A DNA stretch of 64,000 bases from MH13 sp042140245 (GTDB taxonomy: Bacteria > Pseudomonadota > Alphaproteobacteria > Rhizobiales > MH13), in assembly GCF_042140245.1 (NCBI RefSeq), contig NZ_CP159483.1, forward strand, positions 3,224,001-3,288,000, read 5' to 3'. The notes under the pieces were generated by a model, which made no database searches, was not told the origin of the DNA, and saw nothing but the letters and a program-made list of their open reading frames with translations. Position 1 is the first letter of the stretch. Each line of letters starts with the position of its first letter. Shown here in pieces: positions 63,768-64,000 of the stretch. The position numbers were made by a program, and so were the translations under genes.

Positions 63768-63842
63768 GATTGCTGATGGCGATGCGCCATACAAGAGCGA
63801 CAGACTCAGCTATGGTGATCGCCTGACCACATTGAGGCTGTT

Positions 63843-64000
63843 ATGAATGATCTCGCCCCCTTGGCTGTGAAAGGCGCTGAAGCGCTGCGCTCGGCACCCC
63901 ACAATGCCGAAGCCGAGGCCGGCCTGTTGGGCGCTATCTTGGTGAACAACGAAGCGTTCTATCGCGTCGTCGACTTTCTCGAGCCGCACCATTTTTATCT
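63843..64000 (+). CDS. dnaB: Replicative DNA helicase DnaB, N-terminal part (cut by window edge)
   Basis: The first 52 codons are visible. The protein starts MNDLAPLAVKGAEALRSAPH and contains NAEAEAGLLGAILVNNEAFYRV, the conserved beginning of the DnaB N-domain (PHNxEAExxLLGxIL). GAGG lies a few bases before the ATG. In related genomes dnaB follows rplI, which agrees with its place here beyond the chemoreceptor. Confidence 0.93.
   Translation, partial: MNDLAPLAVKGAEALRSAPHNAEAEAGLLGAILVNNEAFYRVVDFLEPHHFY

Noticed and set aside
1..64000. CRISPR arrays, insertion sequences, integrases, prophage and defence genes
   Set aside because: No regularly spaced repeats, transposase, integrase or restriction-modification motifs were seen in any frame.

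Overview
The window reads as an ordinary stretch of chromosome from an alphaproteobacterium, most likely of the order Hyphomicrobiales (Rhizobiales). The evidence is gene content and order: a two-domain cold-shock protein next to a DUF192 protein; aminotransferase-hom-glpX-recJ divergent from phaC; thrC-M16 peptidase-GNAT-EAL; aspS, rnd, ppx, ppk, hdaA, AI-2E permease, purM and purN in a row; pepA/holC divergent from lptF-lptG-lptD-surA-pdxA-rsmA; the fabD-fabG-acpP-fabF-mltG-yicC-gmk run; and rpsF-rpsR-rplI close to dnaB. No insertion sequence, integrase, prophage, CRISPR array or toxin-antitoxin pair was seen. Coding density is very high and several start codons are TTG or GTG.

Layout. 1-2400: DUF192 protein (cut by the edge), cold-shock protein, a tRNA-Glu with a recognisable promoter, an Rrf2 regulator and a PNPOx-like flavoprotein. 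2400-7800: minus-strand recJ, glpX, hom and aminotransferase. 8159-10366: phaC with a long basic N-terminal extension. 10400-17520: minus-strand thrC, M16 peptidase, GNAT and a large membrane GGDEF/EAL protein. 17600-20520: a ceramidase-family membrane protein and an operon of PepSY protein, membrane-anchored LuxR-type protein and ferric-reductase-like oxidoreductase. 20770-26000: malic enzyme, LrgAB and a CSS-EAL phosphodiesterase. 26200-38800: PfkB kinase, aspS, rnd, polyphosphate genes, hdaA, AI-2E permease, purMN and a secreted YHYH protein. 38900-45000: ndk (frameshifted), GST, ABC-F ATPase, YbjN protein, holC and pepA. 45300-53000: LPS export and outer-membrane biogenesis operon ending in pdxA and rsmA. 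53000-59500: gmk, yicC, mltG and fatty-acid synthesis. 59800-64000: ribosomal proteins S6, S18 and L9, a frameshifted chemoreceptor and the start of dnaB.

How the genes work together. Envelope building is prominent: fatty-acid synthesis, LptD/F/G export, a SurA-like chaperone, MltG and LrgAB. Carbon and phosphate storage (PhaC, Ppk, Ppx), gluconeogenesis (GlpX, malic enzyme) and threonine synthesis (Hom, ThrC) form the metabolic core. Two EAL proteins and a chemoreceptor suggest c-di-GMP and chemotaxis signalling.

The most notable points are two reading-frame breaks. In ndk a single extra base removes the catalytic histidine segment. In the chemoreceptor an indel separates the sensor from the signalling domain. 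Both need checking against reads before being called biology. Other points of interest are the histone-H1-like extension on PhaC, the PepSY/LuxR/ferric-reductase module, and a possible S6:S18-binding leader before rpsF. I did not find a convincing undescribed multi-gene system; the PepSY/LuxR/reductase operon is the nearest candidate.
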